Shown here: positions 24,154-35,929 of the stretch, piece after piece
How positions within the stretch are numbered: position 1 is the first letter of the stretch
How the letters are laid out: each line of letters opens with the position of its first letter
Assembly: GCA_030737875.1 (NCBI GenBank)
Contig: CM060920.1
Span: 482,638,861-482,702,860 of the forward strand
DNA from: Allium sativum
Taxonomy: Eukaryota; Streptophyta; Magnoliopsida; Asparagales; Amaryllidaceae
DNA length: 64,000 nt
Reading direction: 5' to 3'
Program-made: the position numbers and the translations under genes
Notes under the pieces: model-generated
Seen by the model: only the letters and a program-made list of their open reading frames with translations
The model's database searches: none
Told to the model about the DNA's origin: nothing

Positions 24154-27100
24154 TGTAACACCCCGTAATTTTGTAACACTAGGATTCACAAATCAAGGAA
24201 GAATTAAATTTTAAACTCAAAATCAAGGGAAACGGGTTGGGCCATTGCGTTCGTCTCAAAATTCTGCATGAAAACGAGCCCGACTTTGCGAGAATCGGAG
24301 TTCGTATGAGGGAGAAATGACCCTCCGAAGTTTCAGGAATTTTCAGAATAGAAAACAGCTCGAAATTCGAATTCGAAATTCGAATTCAAACCCAGAAGCG
24401 GGCTGGGCGGGAAAATTCCCGCCCAGGACCCAGGCCGACTGGGGAGTCGACTGGGTAGTCGACCCCCCTGACTAGGTCGACTGCCCAGTCGACATGGGTG
24501 TCGACCTGGGTGCAAAAACCCACTTTTGGGCCTGGGTGCATTCTGATGTACCTGGTCTCGTTTTCTGCCTAGATTCGTCCGCCTAATTCTATATAAACAG
24601 CCCCTAGTCTCCTTCTCTATTCACAATTCTTCTCTAACCTTATGCTGCAAAGATTCTTGGTGGACATGGCTTCTTCTCCTCTTCTAAATTAAATAATAAA
24701 TAAAATAATATGTAAAATAAATCAAGATGAGGAAATGCTGCTCAAGACTTTCAAGAGGGGATTCAAAACAAGCTAGGATTCAAGCGAAGATTCAAATGAC
24801 TGTTTTTCTACGAATCTAATATAATCTTTGTAAGTCGGTTACTTTTTAGATTTGAACGTTTTCTCTATTCGTGACATGAAATTAAAGGAATAAAAGAATA
24901 TGCCAAATCTTTCTATTCGAATCAGTGCTTATATCTTTGGACCTAATTAAGAACTGTTATGATTCGATGACCAATAAGGTTGTGACTATGAAACTATGGA
25001 CCTTAAAACCATATGCCTCTTTGACTATGAACATTGCCTATGAACATTGCCTATGACTGTGACTCATGACTGTGAGAATTATTTTCCTTTGACTATGAAC
25101 ATCGCCTATGACAGTGATTCATTAACTGTGAGGATTTATTGCCTATGACTATGGATATAAGGTTATTATTTATGCCCATGACACTGTAGTTACAAAACCA
25201 TGTTGTACCCCAAACTGGCATTATATTGGATCTAGGCTTGACTTTCTATTTCTAGTTATCCTTGGATCGTGATCTTGGGAATTTACCTATTAAGTTAGGT
25301 CTACCCATGTTCTTGAACCTATACTATTCAACCCTTTTCATGTCGTAATATTACCAGATCTATATGTCTGTGAATTATCATCTTATGCCAGTTATTATGT
25401 CTATTCTTTCATGGCATTTTGGTTCATTCCCTTTGATCCAGGAATCTAGATTTATTTATAAACTAGGTTGAATCACGATTTTACGAACGATGGGAATACG
25501 TTTTGGGAAAAACATGAAATTGACCAAACTTGGAAATTGACATAATTTGGGAACATGCATTATAGCATGACTATTAAGATGAAAATTAGAATAACAAGTC
25601 TAGTTTTGACATGAACTGAAATTAGAATATTAAATCAGAATTGGGTGGCTAAATTAAGCATGATAACTATACTAGCATAATTGTGAATAATTTACATACA
25701 TTGGGCGTAAATGGTAAATGGTTAAATGGGCCACAAAGTAGGTAGTTGGTATGCAAATTAAGTTTTGGGCATAAACGGTGAACTAGAATATGAAATCTAG
25801 TTTGGCATAAACTGTAAACTAGAATATAAAATCTAGTTTTTGGCATGAACTGTAAATGAGGATGTTGGGACTAAGTTGCTATAAACTGTAAGATAGGCAA
25901 ATCAAGATTTGGGCCTAGAATATAAGTCCATTAGTGGTCATGGCAAATGTATATGGTATAGGCCAAATTTATTTATAAAGGGAAAATGGACTTTGAGGAT
26001 AAATGGTTAAACATTGAGGATAAATTGTTAACAATTTATATATATACAAAAGAAAGGTTTATTAATGACATCTCTTTTAATAATACATACACCAGAAAGT
26101 TCTAGGGTGACTGAGAGGAGTGTGTCTAGGCTTGGGTTTGGAAAATACAAGTTTCCTGCTCTCCCTGGCTATCCCTAACTGATCCGACGGACGGGATGCT
26201 TACTTTCAAAACCTTATTTGAAAATTAATCAAAACCCTTTGAACTTAGAAAACACGAATATGCCTAACCCGAGGTTAGACTGAGTTGCGATGTAAACCTA
26301 CCCGGAACCAACTGGCACATCCAGTAATCGCAACAATATCAGTCTAATGTGAGTGGTCGCGGCTTTAATTTATTTAGTTAAAGCTAGAACAAGAATGGTA
26401 GGGTTAAGTTAACTAAGACACTTAACCAATTCAACATGATAACCGAACCGATGGGTGGGGTTAGGTTCATACTGACACTTAACACAGTTAAGCTAGAATG
26501 GGAGGGTTAAGTCCATAGGAACACTTAACCAACTTAACACAGTTAAGCTAGAATGGGAGGGTTAAGTCCATAGGGACACTTAACCAAACTTAACATCGTA
26601 ACAAGACAAGATTTGTAGGGGTTAAGTAACTAAGAAAACACTTATCCAAATTAACATGTTAACTAGACTAGAGATTGGGGTTAAGTAAAATTTAATACAC
26701 TTAGCCAATTTGATATGTCAGCTGGACTAGACCGTAGGGTTAAGTAAACTTGAACACTTAACCATCAGATTGTGATAAATGAATAGGGTTAAGTCTAAAA
26801 CATGAAGGGATAATACTTAACCATTAATTGTTAGTTAAAACAAATGGGCAAGGTTAAGTTAAAAAGGAATACTTAACCAATACAGGATGAAAGAACAGGG
26901 TTAAGTAATAAGAAATACTTAACCAATATAACTTGGTTTGTGGTAGGGTTAAGTCAACATGAAGTACTGATAACACTTAACCAGTTTATCAGGATAAATG
27001 AAGAGGGTTAAGTTAGCTTGAATTGACTAATGACACTTAACCAATCCAAATTGACGAGAAAGAGAACTAAGTAGTAAACCTTAGTTAAAAGGAGCTAAGT

Positions 27101-28694
27101 AGTAAACCTTAGTTAAGAAAATAACGATTCTGGAAACTAAGTGGTAAACCTTAGTTAACAAAACTAAGTAGTAATTCTTAGTATAACACGGGAAAGAGCG
27201 AACGTCCATCAAATTTTAAAGAAAGCTCCAACGAATTGGGTTACGAAGCCCGAGGCTTCGAGGGGACGTAAGGGTACTCTTGGTATCCCTCTATGAGGCA
27301 GCAGATGATCCTCCTGGGCTCACAGAGGTTAAGGTCTGCGTTAGAAGAACCAAGGGTATGCCTTGGTTGCAAAATATGGCAACCTAAAGACTAGGATGGA
27401 CCAGCGTGATTCGGCGAGAAACCGGTAGCCCTGTGATAGCAACTCGTCGTCTACCATCCAACTTCAGTCAATCGAGATACGTGAAGCGGGAAGGCGGAGA
27501 ACTTCTACGGACCATATACTTGCTATCTAGTTATGGTTGCGGTTGGGGATGGCCATAGGTTAGTGGGGCATAGGGGGCCTGCGTATAGTTCTCATTTTTC
27601 AAGGTGTGCCTTTCATTAGTTGAGGGAGGGGTCAAGTGGGACCATAGCCACTGGAATAAAAACAGACCTTAGCATCTGCATCGGCAGATATCTGAAAGCT
27701 CCCGACCGAGTTCTGTGTTTCTTGATTTGCCCTGCCACAGGACTCGGGCTGCACATTACAGGACACGTGCATCTAGACAAGCGATAACAATTCGCGATAC
27801 ATGCATGGGGAAGTCTAGGAACATATACCACTCTAGGTAGTGTGTCCTAGACTAGGGGGCATCGTTCGACAGGTAGCATAATCCCTAGTTGGACTAGGTG
27901 GCATAAACCCTGAAGCCGAGAAGCGTTCAGCAGATAGCGTAAACTCTAGTTGAATCTAGAAAGCACTTGATAGAAAACCCTAGATTAGATCTAGGTAATA
28001 AATAATAAATGTATGCCTGAAGGCAATGGAAAATACAAGTATTGGGATCACGTTATCGTTACTAGTTGGGACACTAGATTGGTGGTGCAGAGATATAGAA
28101 ACCAGTATAACAAGGAAATAGCGAAGCGCCGAAAGTATTAGAGCATATCCAGTTTATCTTATCTTAGCATATCTTGTGTTAATCTTGTTGACCCTATCAT
28201 CATGGTGTTATCTTGTATTCAGTTAATTCATGTCGTTTTGTTTTTCCATGTTCACATGATAGAAGTAACTGAACTTACTCAGGCTTTATGTCTGACTCTG
28301 TTTTTCTTTCGTCTTCTTTTCTTCCGTCCCCCCCCCCCAAGGTAGTAAAGGAGGGAATAGTATAGCTCAGGTTAAGTTGGACTGTCACTCTTTCCCAAGC
28401 TTGAAGATTCTTGGACAAAGTGCTTTGGACACTCCTTTTCGCTGCTATGGCTGGCTTATGCTACATTGGGGAATATAAATGTATTTTTATGCTTCTTTAT
28501 TTTGTAAGACAGATGACACTTTGATATTGGAAAACAATTGTTGTACAAACTATCTTATCAATAAAGTAAAGTTTTATTTTCCACTGTTTAATTTCTGTTT
28601 GTCTTGTAATTTATCTGCATCTTTTACCCTAAATGCTCCACAGAACTTAGTGCATTCCATTTGTGAGTGACACTAACGGACGTGGGGTGTTACA
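24154..28694 (+). mobile_element. 3' LTR of A
   Basis: It has the same architecture as the 5' LTR. It differs usefully in keeping the donor TTTG/GTAAGTC-like site (GT at 24830-24831), while the 5' LTR has AT there. Its hairpin copy is 26269-26360, its inverted-pair array 26397-27040, its acceptor 28340-28341, and its AATAAA about 28560. It is followed by the target duplication CTTGC at 28695-28699. Confidence 0.92.
26269..26360 (+). other. Covarying hairpin element, copy in A 3' LTR
   Basis: It has the same stems as the 5' LTR copy (GTTGCGAT/ATCGCAAC, TTAGAC/GTCTAA). The few differences fall in the apical part, for example CTACCCGGAACCAACTGGCA. Confidence 0.75.
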
Positions 28695-28699
28695 CTTGC

Positions 28700-30659
28700 T
28701 ATGTCCACTCTGCCCCATGAAGTCATGACAACTCCACTGCACTGGCTCATAGCCATGCTACGATCACTCTACCCCATGGAGTAATAATTACCCCCACTGC
28801 ACTGATCCATAGCCTAACATCCGTCTTGGTGGTGTATCAAAGTTATGGATGTCGATAACCCCTTAGCACACGTCCTGCAGCAAAGCCCAATTCATGAAGT
28901 TGACTCGTTGGTTCCCGTTTGGATCCTGAGTAATAGCTTCCCATTTGAACTTCCTTTGCATCTCGGGTTTTAATCGAATTGGAGATGGTCTTCAAAAGAG
29001 TCATCGCGTAGAAATAGAAGTCCACACCCGGTTCAGTTCTGTTGTATAGTGTTCCAGTTCCCCCACGGTTCGGCTCGGGTGCCATCCTCCATTCGTTTCG
29101 GTTCGGGTGCCATCCTCCAACTCGGTTCGGTTTGGGTGCTTCTGCTTGGATACTGTTCGGTCCTCTAGCTCTCCAGTTAGTTTAATCCGATCCCATGCCC
29201 TCTTGTCATTCGGATCCGATCCCACGTCCCAACTCCAACTCTATGTGGGTGTCCTTCCTTTTTGCCAAGCCCCATCTAGTGCCAAGTTCCGATCCAAATC
29301 GTATCATTTGCCCAGTTCTCTCTTATCCGATCCGAGCCCCATATCCGATCTGAAACCCTGCACATTTCCTTCAACTTTTCCGGCGACTGTTTTATGCCAT
29401 ACACAGAGAGAATAGTGAATCCATCGGAAAAAGTTTCTTTTCCAATTCCGTATTTATAAAAAAAACTCTCTTATCGACGTTTTCAACCATTCTAACTTTT
29501 CTAATCAATCAAAAAGCATACCATACAGTCATAGCAACATAAGGAATCAACAATAAACACCAAAACAACAATTTAACATGTCAATATGGATCAAACATAC
29601 CCAAAAACCTATACTTTCCCCTTAATCCCCCTTAATCATGTTTAATCATACAATAAGCAAAACATATCCAAATTAACCCAAATTTATATCAGATCCCTAA
29701 AATAATATTTAATAATTTTTCCAGAATTTTAAAATGCATAATTTCGCTAATTAACACTAATCACCCCTAATTAGCCGTAATTAGTAAAAAACAATGCAAA
29801 TCACTTACCTTAGCCACAAATTAATCTTAGATCTAAAAATATCTCTGATTTGGGTCGAATCTCTATGCAACATAGCAGCTTCAACTCTGATTTGATGCTA
29901 TTTTAGCTCGATTTGATGTTGATTAGCTTAATCCTTGATTAGAAAGTGATTTGAGGTGTCATTAGGAGGTAGAAGCCATTACTAGGGTTGAAGAAATGAA
30001 AGTGGCCGCTGCAAAAATGACAAAGAAGGGTTTTTCAAGTCCCTTTCAGTCCTTAAATACCACTAATCCCGAAATCCCGCAATGGGCCTAGCTGCTAATC
30101 ACCCTTCGTTAGCTAGGCCCATTGGGGGATTTCGGGATTAGGGGTATTTAAGGACTGAAAGGGACTTGAAAAACCCTTCTTTGTCATTTTTGCAGCGGCC
30201 ACTTTCATTTCTTCAACCCTAGTAATGGCTTCTACCTCCTAATGAAACCTCAAATCACTTTCTAATCAAGGATTAAGCTAATCAACATCAAATCGAGCTA
30301 AAATAGCATCAAATCAGAGTTGAAGCTGCTATGTTGCATAGAGATTCGACCCAAACGTTAATTCAGCCATATCTCCCAAACGGTAAGTCCGTTTGATTAA
30401 TCTGATCACTCTACGGAAAGGCAAACCATCATTCGGATCTAATGGAAGTGGTTTCAGGTCAAAACTCCTTACCAATCAAAAGTTATGGGCAAAACAACAT
30501 TCGCTAGGGGCAAAACAGTCATTTAAAAATCAGCAAAAATCGTGAACATGGGAAATGACCCCAATAGTCGTTCCCCAAATTTACACGACCACACGACTTT
30601 GTATGTAAATGAAATAAATATTCTACGATCCTACGATACTTAGAATGCAGATAGTTACA
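28700..30659 (-). mobile_element. 5' LTR of B, right part (U3 side)
   Basis: It resumes B's LTR after element A and aligns with 10640-12325. Relative to that LTR it has about 65-70 extra bases at 29401-29473, a 245-bp inverted duplication (29849-30355), and a loss of about 45 bp next to the duplication. Its TATA box reads TATTTAAG in place of TATATAAG. Confidence 0.88.
29849..30355. repeat. 245-bp head-to-head inverted duplication of B promoter
   Basis: The arms 29849-30093 and 30111-30355 are reverse complements with only a few mismatches, around a 17-base loop. The left arm is original LTR sequence (it matches 11718-11975), and the right arm is an inverted copy. The arms contain the TATA-like TATTTAAG and the start of the leader, so the locus now has two core promoters pointing away from each other (minus at 30052-30059, plus at 30145-30152). 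Confidence 0.92.
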
Positions 30660-31857
30660 TTTAAGGTCGACCATCCACTGCTAACGAAGTTTATAATGGT
30701 TCGTCCACTGCAACTAAATAGTCTCGTAGCACTGGAGCTAGCCTACTTGACTAAACAACGGTATTATTTACTCTACGCAGGTAGAAAAATTACATAGCTA
30801 AGGAAGACAAAATGTAAACCAAAGTATAGATACGAAGTTGTAAAAGGTACAGTAGCATAATAGTGCAACACTAGCCAGCTACAAATCAGAATTCGGCACA
30901 ACGGCATGTAGTACAGCAGCACAGTGTCACATAAATTCCATCAAGAAACAACTCATTAGTCATGTCACCTAAAAGCAACCCTACCATTATCTGCAACAGT
31001 ACAAACAACAAGGAAGCTCCGTGTACCTTAAAGGTACATCACATCAAAAGGCTTATCATCAGAAAAGCAGTCCATCGATAAGCAGATTACCGTCCTGAAA
31101 GTTGTTTCCTTGCAACGACTCACCGCAAACAAGAAAACAACACATATTACATGGCTCATCCAAGTGAACACGGAAATGCTTCATCGGAGTATCACCCAAA
31201 GTATGAAAAAAGGCTGGAAAACTATGAAACGATGATAAAAATACAAAGTGGCGATTGCATGAAGTGTACAAAGTTGAGATACGAGACACATAACATTACC
31301 CTAAGCTAAAATCTTGTTGCGTTCGATGCCAAGGTATTTGCCAACGCAGATTACAAAGTTATACACATTTGCAAACCAACATAACAGCTACAAGCCAACA
31401 CCACTAAGAGGATCTAAGTCAAGCCTCATCGAACAAGCTAAACCGTCACGTTAACAGTCTCAATGGCTACACACAAAAAGGAGAAACACAAAAACAGGCA
31501 TGCCCCTAGCAACGTAAAGACAAAACAACGCCGCACCCACACGAGACACCAACCAAAATACCAGTTAAATTTTAACCAAGACACAACAAGAAACAATAAA
31601 CAATAAACCACAAGTCAAAGACAAAGCCACCAACTCACATGAACAGAAATCATAACAAACTCCGACAACACCCAATCATACCTCCATACATGGAATAACC
31701 AAAGACTAGAACCACTAGCTCGTTGAAGTTTCCTTCAGTCCACACCAGTAGCGTTAAGCTACGGTGAGCCTTTTGGTGAAAAGTTAAGGCATAGCTAATA
31801 ACTAGTGAAGAGGGGCATAAAGGTGAATGCGCATGGTTGCTAAAGAAGGACAAAAAC
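30660..31857 (-). mobile_element. 5' LTR of X, part 2 (by continuity)
   Basis: This lies between the end of B and the start of solo LTR C. It is assigned to X only because B and C both look like insertions with short duplications, so sequence on each side should be continuous. No gene, knuckle, tRNA or repeat was recognised. The small ORFs at 31059-31289 and 31650-31853 have no familiar features. Confidence 0.45.
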
Positions 31858-32694
31858 TATAACAACCCGAATTTTAATAACATGTTAAAACCATAAATCA
31901 AGGCAAAATAAAATTTTAAAATAAGAATCAAGGGAAACGGGTTGCGCCATTGCGTTCGTCTCGAAATTCTGCTTAGAAACGAGTCCGAGTTTTCGAAAAT
32001 CGGAGTCCGTATGAGGGAGATATGACCCTCCGAAGTTTTAGAAATTTTCAGAATAAAAAACACCTCGAAAATTCGAATTCAAAACCCAAAATAGGCTGGG
32101 CGGGAAATTTCCCGCCCAGGGACCAGGTCGTCCTGGAGGTCGACCATAGTGTCGACCTCCCCGGGACCAGGTCGGCCATAGTGTCGACCTTGGGGTCGAC
32201 CTGCCTCCCGAACCCACTTTCTGAACCTGATGCATTCTGATGTATTTAGACTCGTTTTCTATCCAGATTCGTCTGCTTAATCCTATATAAACAGCCTCCT
32301 AGCCTCATTTTCTTTACACCATTCTTCTCTAACCTTATGCTGCACAAACTCTTGATGATCATGGCTTCTTCTTCCTCCTCTAAATTAAATTAAGATAAAT
32401 TAAATTAAATGCGAAGATTATTTCTTGAAGACTACGGCTAGGAATTGGGGATTTGCTTCTACAATCAAAGCAAGATTCAACGATTCAACGACAAATCTCT
32501 AGACTTGGCTTTTGCATCTAAATTTCTTAAGCTACGATCTGTAAGTTCAAGTTACTTATAGATAAAAACTATAAACTTAATATGGGCATGTTATAAATTG
32601 GAATTGATTTATGTATGATTCATATCTATTCTTGTTTTCTTCTTGGATCTTTACTATTGGGAATATTGCCTACGACATTGAAACTATTGTTAAT

Positions 32695-32830
32695 GGCATA
32701 AGACTATGACTACGCCTATGACTGTGAACATAAGACTATGACTATGTCTATGACTGTGAACATAAGACTATGCCTATGCCTATGACTGTGAACATAAGAC
32801 TATGCCTATGCCTATGACAAGGACAATTGT
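32695..32830 (+). repeat. Tandem repeat in LTR C, unit about 38 bp
   Basis: Four units carry GCCTATGACTGTGAACATAA and ACTATG/GCCTATG. A looser version of the same phrase (TATGAACATTGCC, CTATGACTGTGA) occurs at 18730-18890 and 25010-25150 in LTR A. Confidence 0.85.
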
Positions 32831-33871
32831 GGCTAATCACCTATGATTCATGACCATGAGGTTATTGCCTAGGATTATGACTATGAAATCGGATCTAAGC
32901 TTGATTTTCTATTTATCCCTATTTTCTTTATTTGTCCTTGGATCTTGATTTTGGGGATTTTTCTATTTAAGTTAGATCTATCCACATTCTTGAACCTAGA
33001 TTATTATTCAAATCTTTTCATGTTCATAATGTTATCAGATCTATAGGCCTGCGATGTTTTACTCAATTTATTCAGTTATGTTATGCCTTGGAAATAAATT
33101 GATAATAAAACAATGTTTATCATGTTATATGTGGAATTGAATGATATTCTACTTTATTATCATGTTGAATTGGGAATTAATGAATAAGTCTATTCATATG
33201 TATATTGGAGTATAACCTGTTATGACAAGTTGTGTAGTTTATCATGTTATGCAAGTTTTAGGTTGTAAAATCATATCACATATGTGACCAAATGTTAGAT
33301 CTACATGTTTATGTGTATATGTTAAACCTATGTCATATTTCAAGTTCACACTTATTCATATGCTCGTGATTGATTTGCAAGTTCACATATATGTAAGTTG
33401 ATTTAGTCTATGTTGCAAATTCACATATATGTATGTTGATTTAGTCTACGTTGCAAGATCACACCTATGATATTCATGTTGATTGTTTTGCAAGTACACA
33501 CCATATTGAATACGCCAAGAATGCCAAGTTTACACCTATGTCATGTTAATGAATTTCTTTATGCAAATTTTGTGTACGTTAAATTAGGCTAAGTTTTTAG
33601 CCTAATAGTATATGTCAAAAATCATGCGGACGGAAAATTAGGCTAAGATTGTTAGCCTAATATTTAGACGGGGCAACGTTGGAAAAAATTGGTAATTATA
33701 GGAAACTTGGTATAAAACTCACCATGAAACTTGACATGAATCTTGAAACATGAACATTGTTATAACTTGAATCTGGATGTGGGCATGAAACTCGCCTTGA
33801 AAACTTGACACGAACTTGACATGAATCTTGAACATGGACATGACACTAGAATGAACTTGAAAATGGCCAAC

Positions 33872-34070
33872 TCGAGGTTGGGTTGAGTTTGCAGTGTAAT
33901 TCTGCCCGGAACCGCCAGGCAAATCCAGTTACTGCAAACAATAGGATATAATGTGGGTAGTTGGTCATATCGCACTTGAAAACCCGATGTCATACTGAGT
34001 TGTGGTGTAATTCTGCTCAGAACCGCCCGTCATATCCAGTGACCACAACAACAGGTCTGATGTGAGAGGT
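33872..34070 (+). other. Two covarying hairpin elements in solo LTR C
   Basis: Copy 1 (33872-33958) has inner stem GTTTGCAGT (33887-33895) with ACTGCAAAC (33931-33939), nine perfect pairs. Copy 2 (33983-34070) has GTTGTGGT (33999-34006) with ACCACAAC (34042-34049), eight perfect pairs. The paired bases differ between the two copies and from A, yet both stay complementary. The apical CTGCCCGGAACCGCC of copy 1 is close to A and D; copy 2 is more diverged there. Confidence 0.78.
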
Positions 34071-35341
34071 TAGGGTGCATTAATGAATTAATGCCACATG
34101 ATAGGGTTAAGTCAGGAACATGAAAGACAACACTTAACCAACTTGATACATGATTCATAGGCGGGTTAAGTAACGAACTTGAATGACAACACTTAACCAA
34201 CTTGACATGCTAGACTGATAAGGGTTAAGTCACGAATTTAAATGACAACACTTAACCTATTGGACGAAAACCCTAGTTACGCGGTCCATTTCAGCACTAA
34301 CCCACTAGATGTATCATGGTACCCTGGAACTAGGCAGGGTGGGGCACGATTACTGGGCTGATTGTAAGCAACCAGAACGATAGCTGTGTTGGTGCGCCAG
34401 TGTAGGTTCAGACGGGTTATCGTCGTGCACGTTGTCCGGAGTTGAAAAAGAAGGCACTGGGCATCAGTAGGTTTATCTGTGCATGCTTGATTCGTGTCGG
34501 TGGTTGGCACCCTAGGGCTTGATACACCCTATGGTGGACATAGCACAGGTGACTACATTCGTGATAGGGCCGTATGACATAGACACACAACGAGCTAGAA
34601 CTTGTAGGGAGCCGGTCGATTAGTGGATCGTTCCGTTGGACCTAGTAATAGGTCATTTCATGATATTGGGCCATGGTATTATTTCATGATTAATATAAGA
34701 CATGGGTTTGGGATTCTAGTACAGTTGATGTAGAGAACCTTGAATATGTGATGCTATACTTGATTTGTACTTGATTTGTCATGTTATCTTAGTCCATCTT
34801 GCCAATCTTGACAGCATCCTTATGTTTACTTTCAGTTTATACATGTCATGTTACCTTTACCTATTTTTATGCTGAAAGTCACTAGGACTTACCTGTCTTT
34901 ATGACTGACCCGTTTTCTTTGGCTTCTTTTTCTTCCGTTTCCCCCCAGGTTCTCAGGGAGGAAACTCTAGCACTTAGCTTGGATTTCGCTTGCTTTCGGT
35001 TCAGCTCATGTACGGTTTGATCTTGAGCTATGCTATGGCTGCATTTTCTGCTACCTTTGAGGAATTAAGCTACTTTTGTTGTTTTAAGATTATGCTTCTT
35101 TATTAATGCAAGACATAATTTGTTGTAATGGAAAATAATGACTTTGGCTACTTGGTACTTTGGATGTAAAAGGGCTTTGACTTTTTTTGAAAGGAATGAA
35201 ATTTATCTTTTGATTCTTCCGCTGTTTTATCCATGTTCTGTCTTGTAATATTTCTATGTTTGTTTACCTCGATAACGCTCCTCCAAAACTAGTGCATTCC
35301 CTTTGTGAGTGACCCTAGCGGAGGTGGGGTGTTACAAAAAC

Positions 35342-35872
35342 CATACATAAGTGTGGCAGGGAAGCACACCACATGATGCATCGAATTGAGGGGAGAAGAC
35401 CAGAAAACTAGTAGCGGTAGGCAAGTGATAAAAAGTGGCAAGGCATGGAAGTAGAGGAGACTAGAATAAATATGAAGGGGAAATGAGCCTAATCCAAACG
35501 ATGACGTAAGCTTGGAAGCAGGGAGGACGGTAGGAGGAGAAATTGAGGAGAGAGGTCTGATTACAAGAAGAAATTGGGGAAAAGCGGGTTAAATGAGAAA
35601 GAAACGAAAAGAAACGGCGGGGAACCAAGTTGCCATCACATCAAAACTTGATTCATTCTTGTATATGTGTGTGTATATGTGTGTGTGTATATGTTATAAG
35701 AACTATTAGTTTATTTAATTGGAGTTACAACTCCTATTCCTTTTAAATTGTAACTATTTAGGCATAACTACCTAATCTAATTTATTTTCCCCAAATCAAT
35801 GATGGTTACAATAATTATTATTCTTTTATGACCTTATTTATTGCAAATCAATTACATGTATTGCTACAACGG

Positions 35873-35929
<57 letters not shown>

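Larger units (their letters stand above)
17874..28694 (+). mobile_element. Element A: gutted LTR element with 4.5-kb LTRs
   Basis: A comprises LTRs 17874-22435 (4,562 bp) and 24154-28694 (4,541 bp), a primer site, a 1.7-kb internal region and a polypurine tract. The target duplication CTTGC is perfect, and the empty site can be read in B's other LTR (around 10636), so both edges are firm. The LTRs match closely along their length, with scattered substitutions and small indels. The internal region has no intact gene but keeps traces of a gag knuckle and protease. The form is that of a LARD-type non-autonomous derivative of a chromovirus related to D. Confidence 0.92.
9812..30659 (-). mobile_element. 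Element B: decayed chromovirus (Ty3/Gypsy, Tekay-like)
   Basis: The element consists of LTR 9812-12325, polypurine tract, gag-pol remains 12488-16863, primer site 17052-17063 and LTR 17066-30659, all read on the minus strand. The second LTR is split by element A. Without A the element is about 10.0 kb, an ordinary size for a Tekay-type element. The ends are TGTGACGGCC and GGTCGTTACA or its variant. Flanking duplications are TTTAT and TTTAA (4 of 5 match). It sits inside the 5' LTR of X. Confidence 0.85.
31858..35336 (+). mobile_element. Solo LTR C (3,479 bp)
   Basis: It starts TATAACAACCCG (from TGTAACA) and ends GGTGGGGTGTTACA, between perfect target duplications AAAAC (31853-31857 and 35337-35341). 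It has no internal region, so it was formed by recombination between two LTRs. The order matches A and D: CGGAGTCCGTATGAGGGAGA box (32000 on), GTCGAC cluster, TATA (32284), CTGTAAGT donor (32541), two covarying hairpins, GGTTAAGT/ACTTAACC pairs (34100-34260), and CCCCCCAGG acceptor (34947-34948). A run of TATGACTGTGAACATAAGAC units lies at 32700-32830. Confidence 0.93.

Noticed and set aside
17874..28694. DNA transposon with terminal inverted repeats (TGTAACACCCC...GGGGTGTTACA)
   Set aside because: The inverted ends belong to each LTR; primer site, purine tract and 5-bp duplications identify an LTR retrotransposon.
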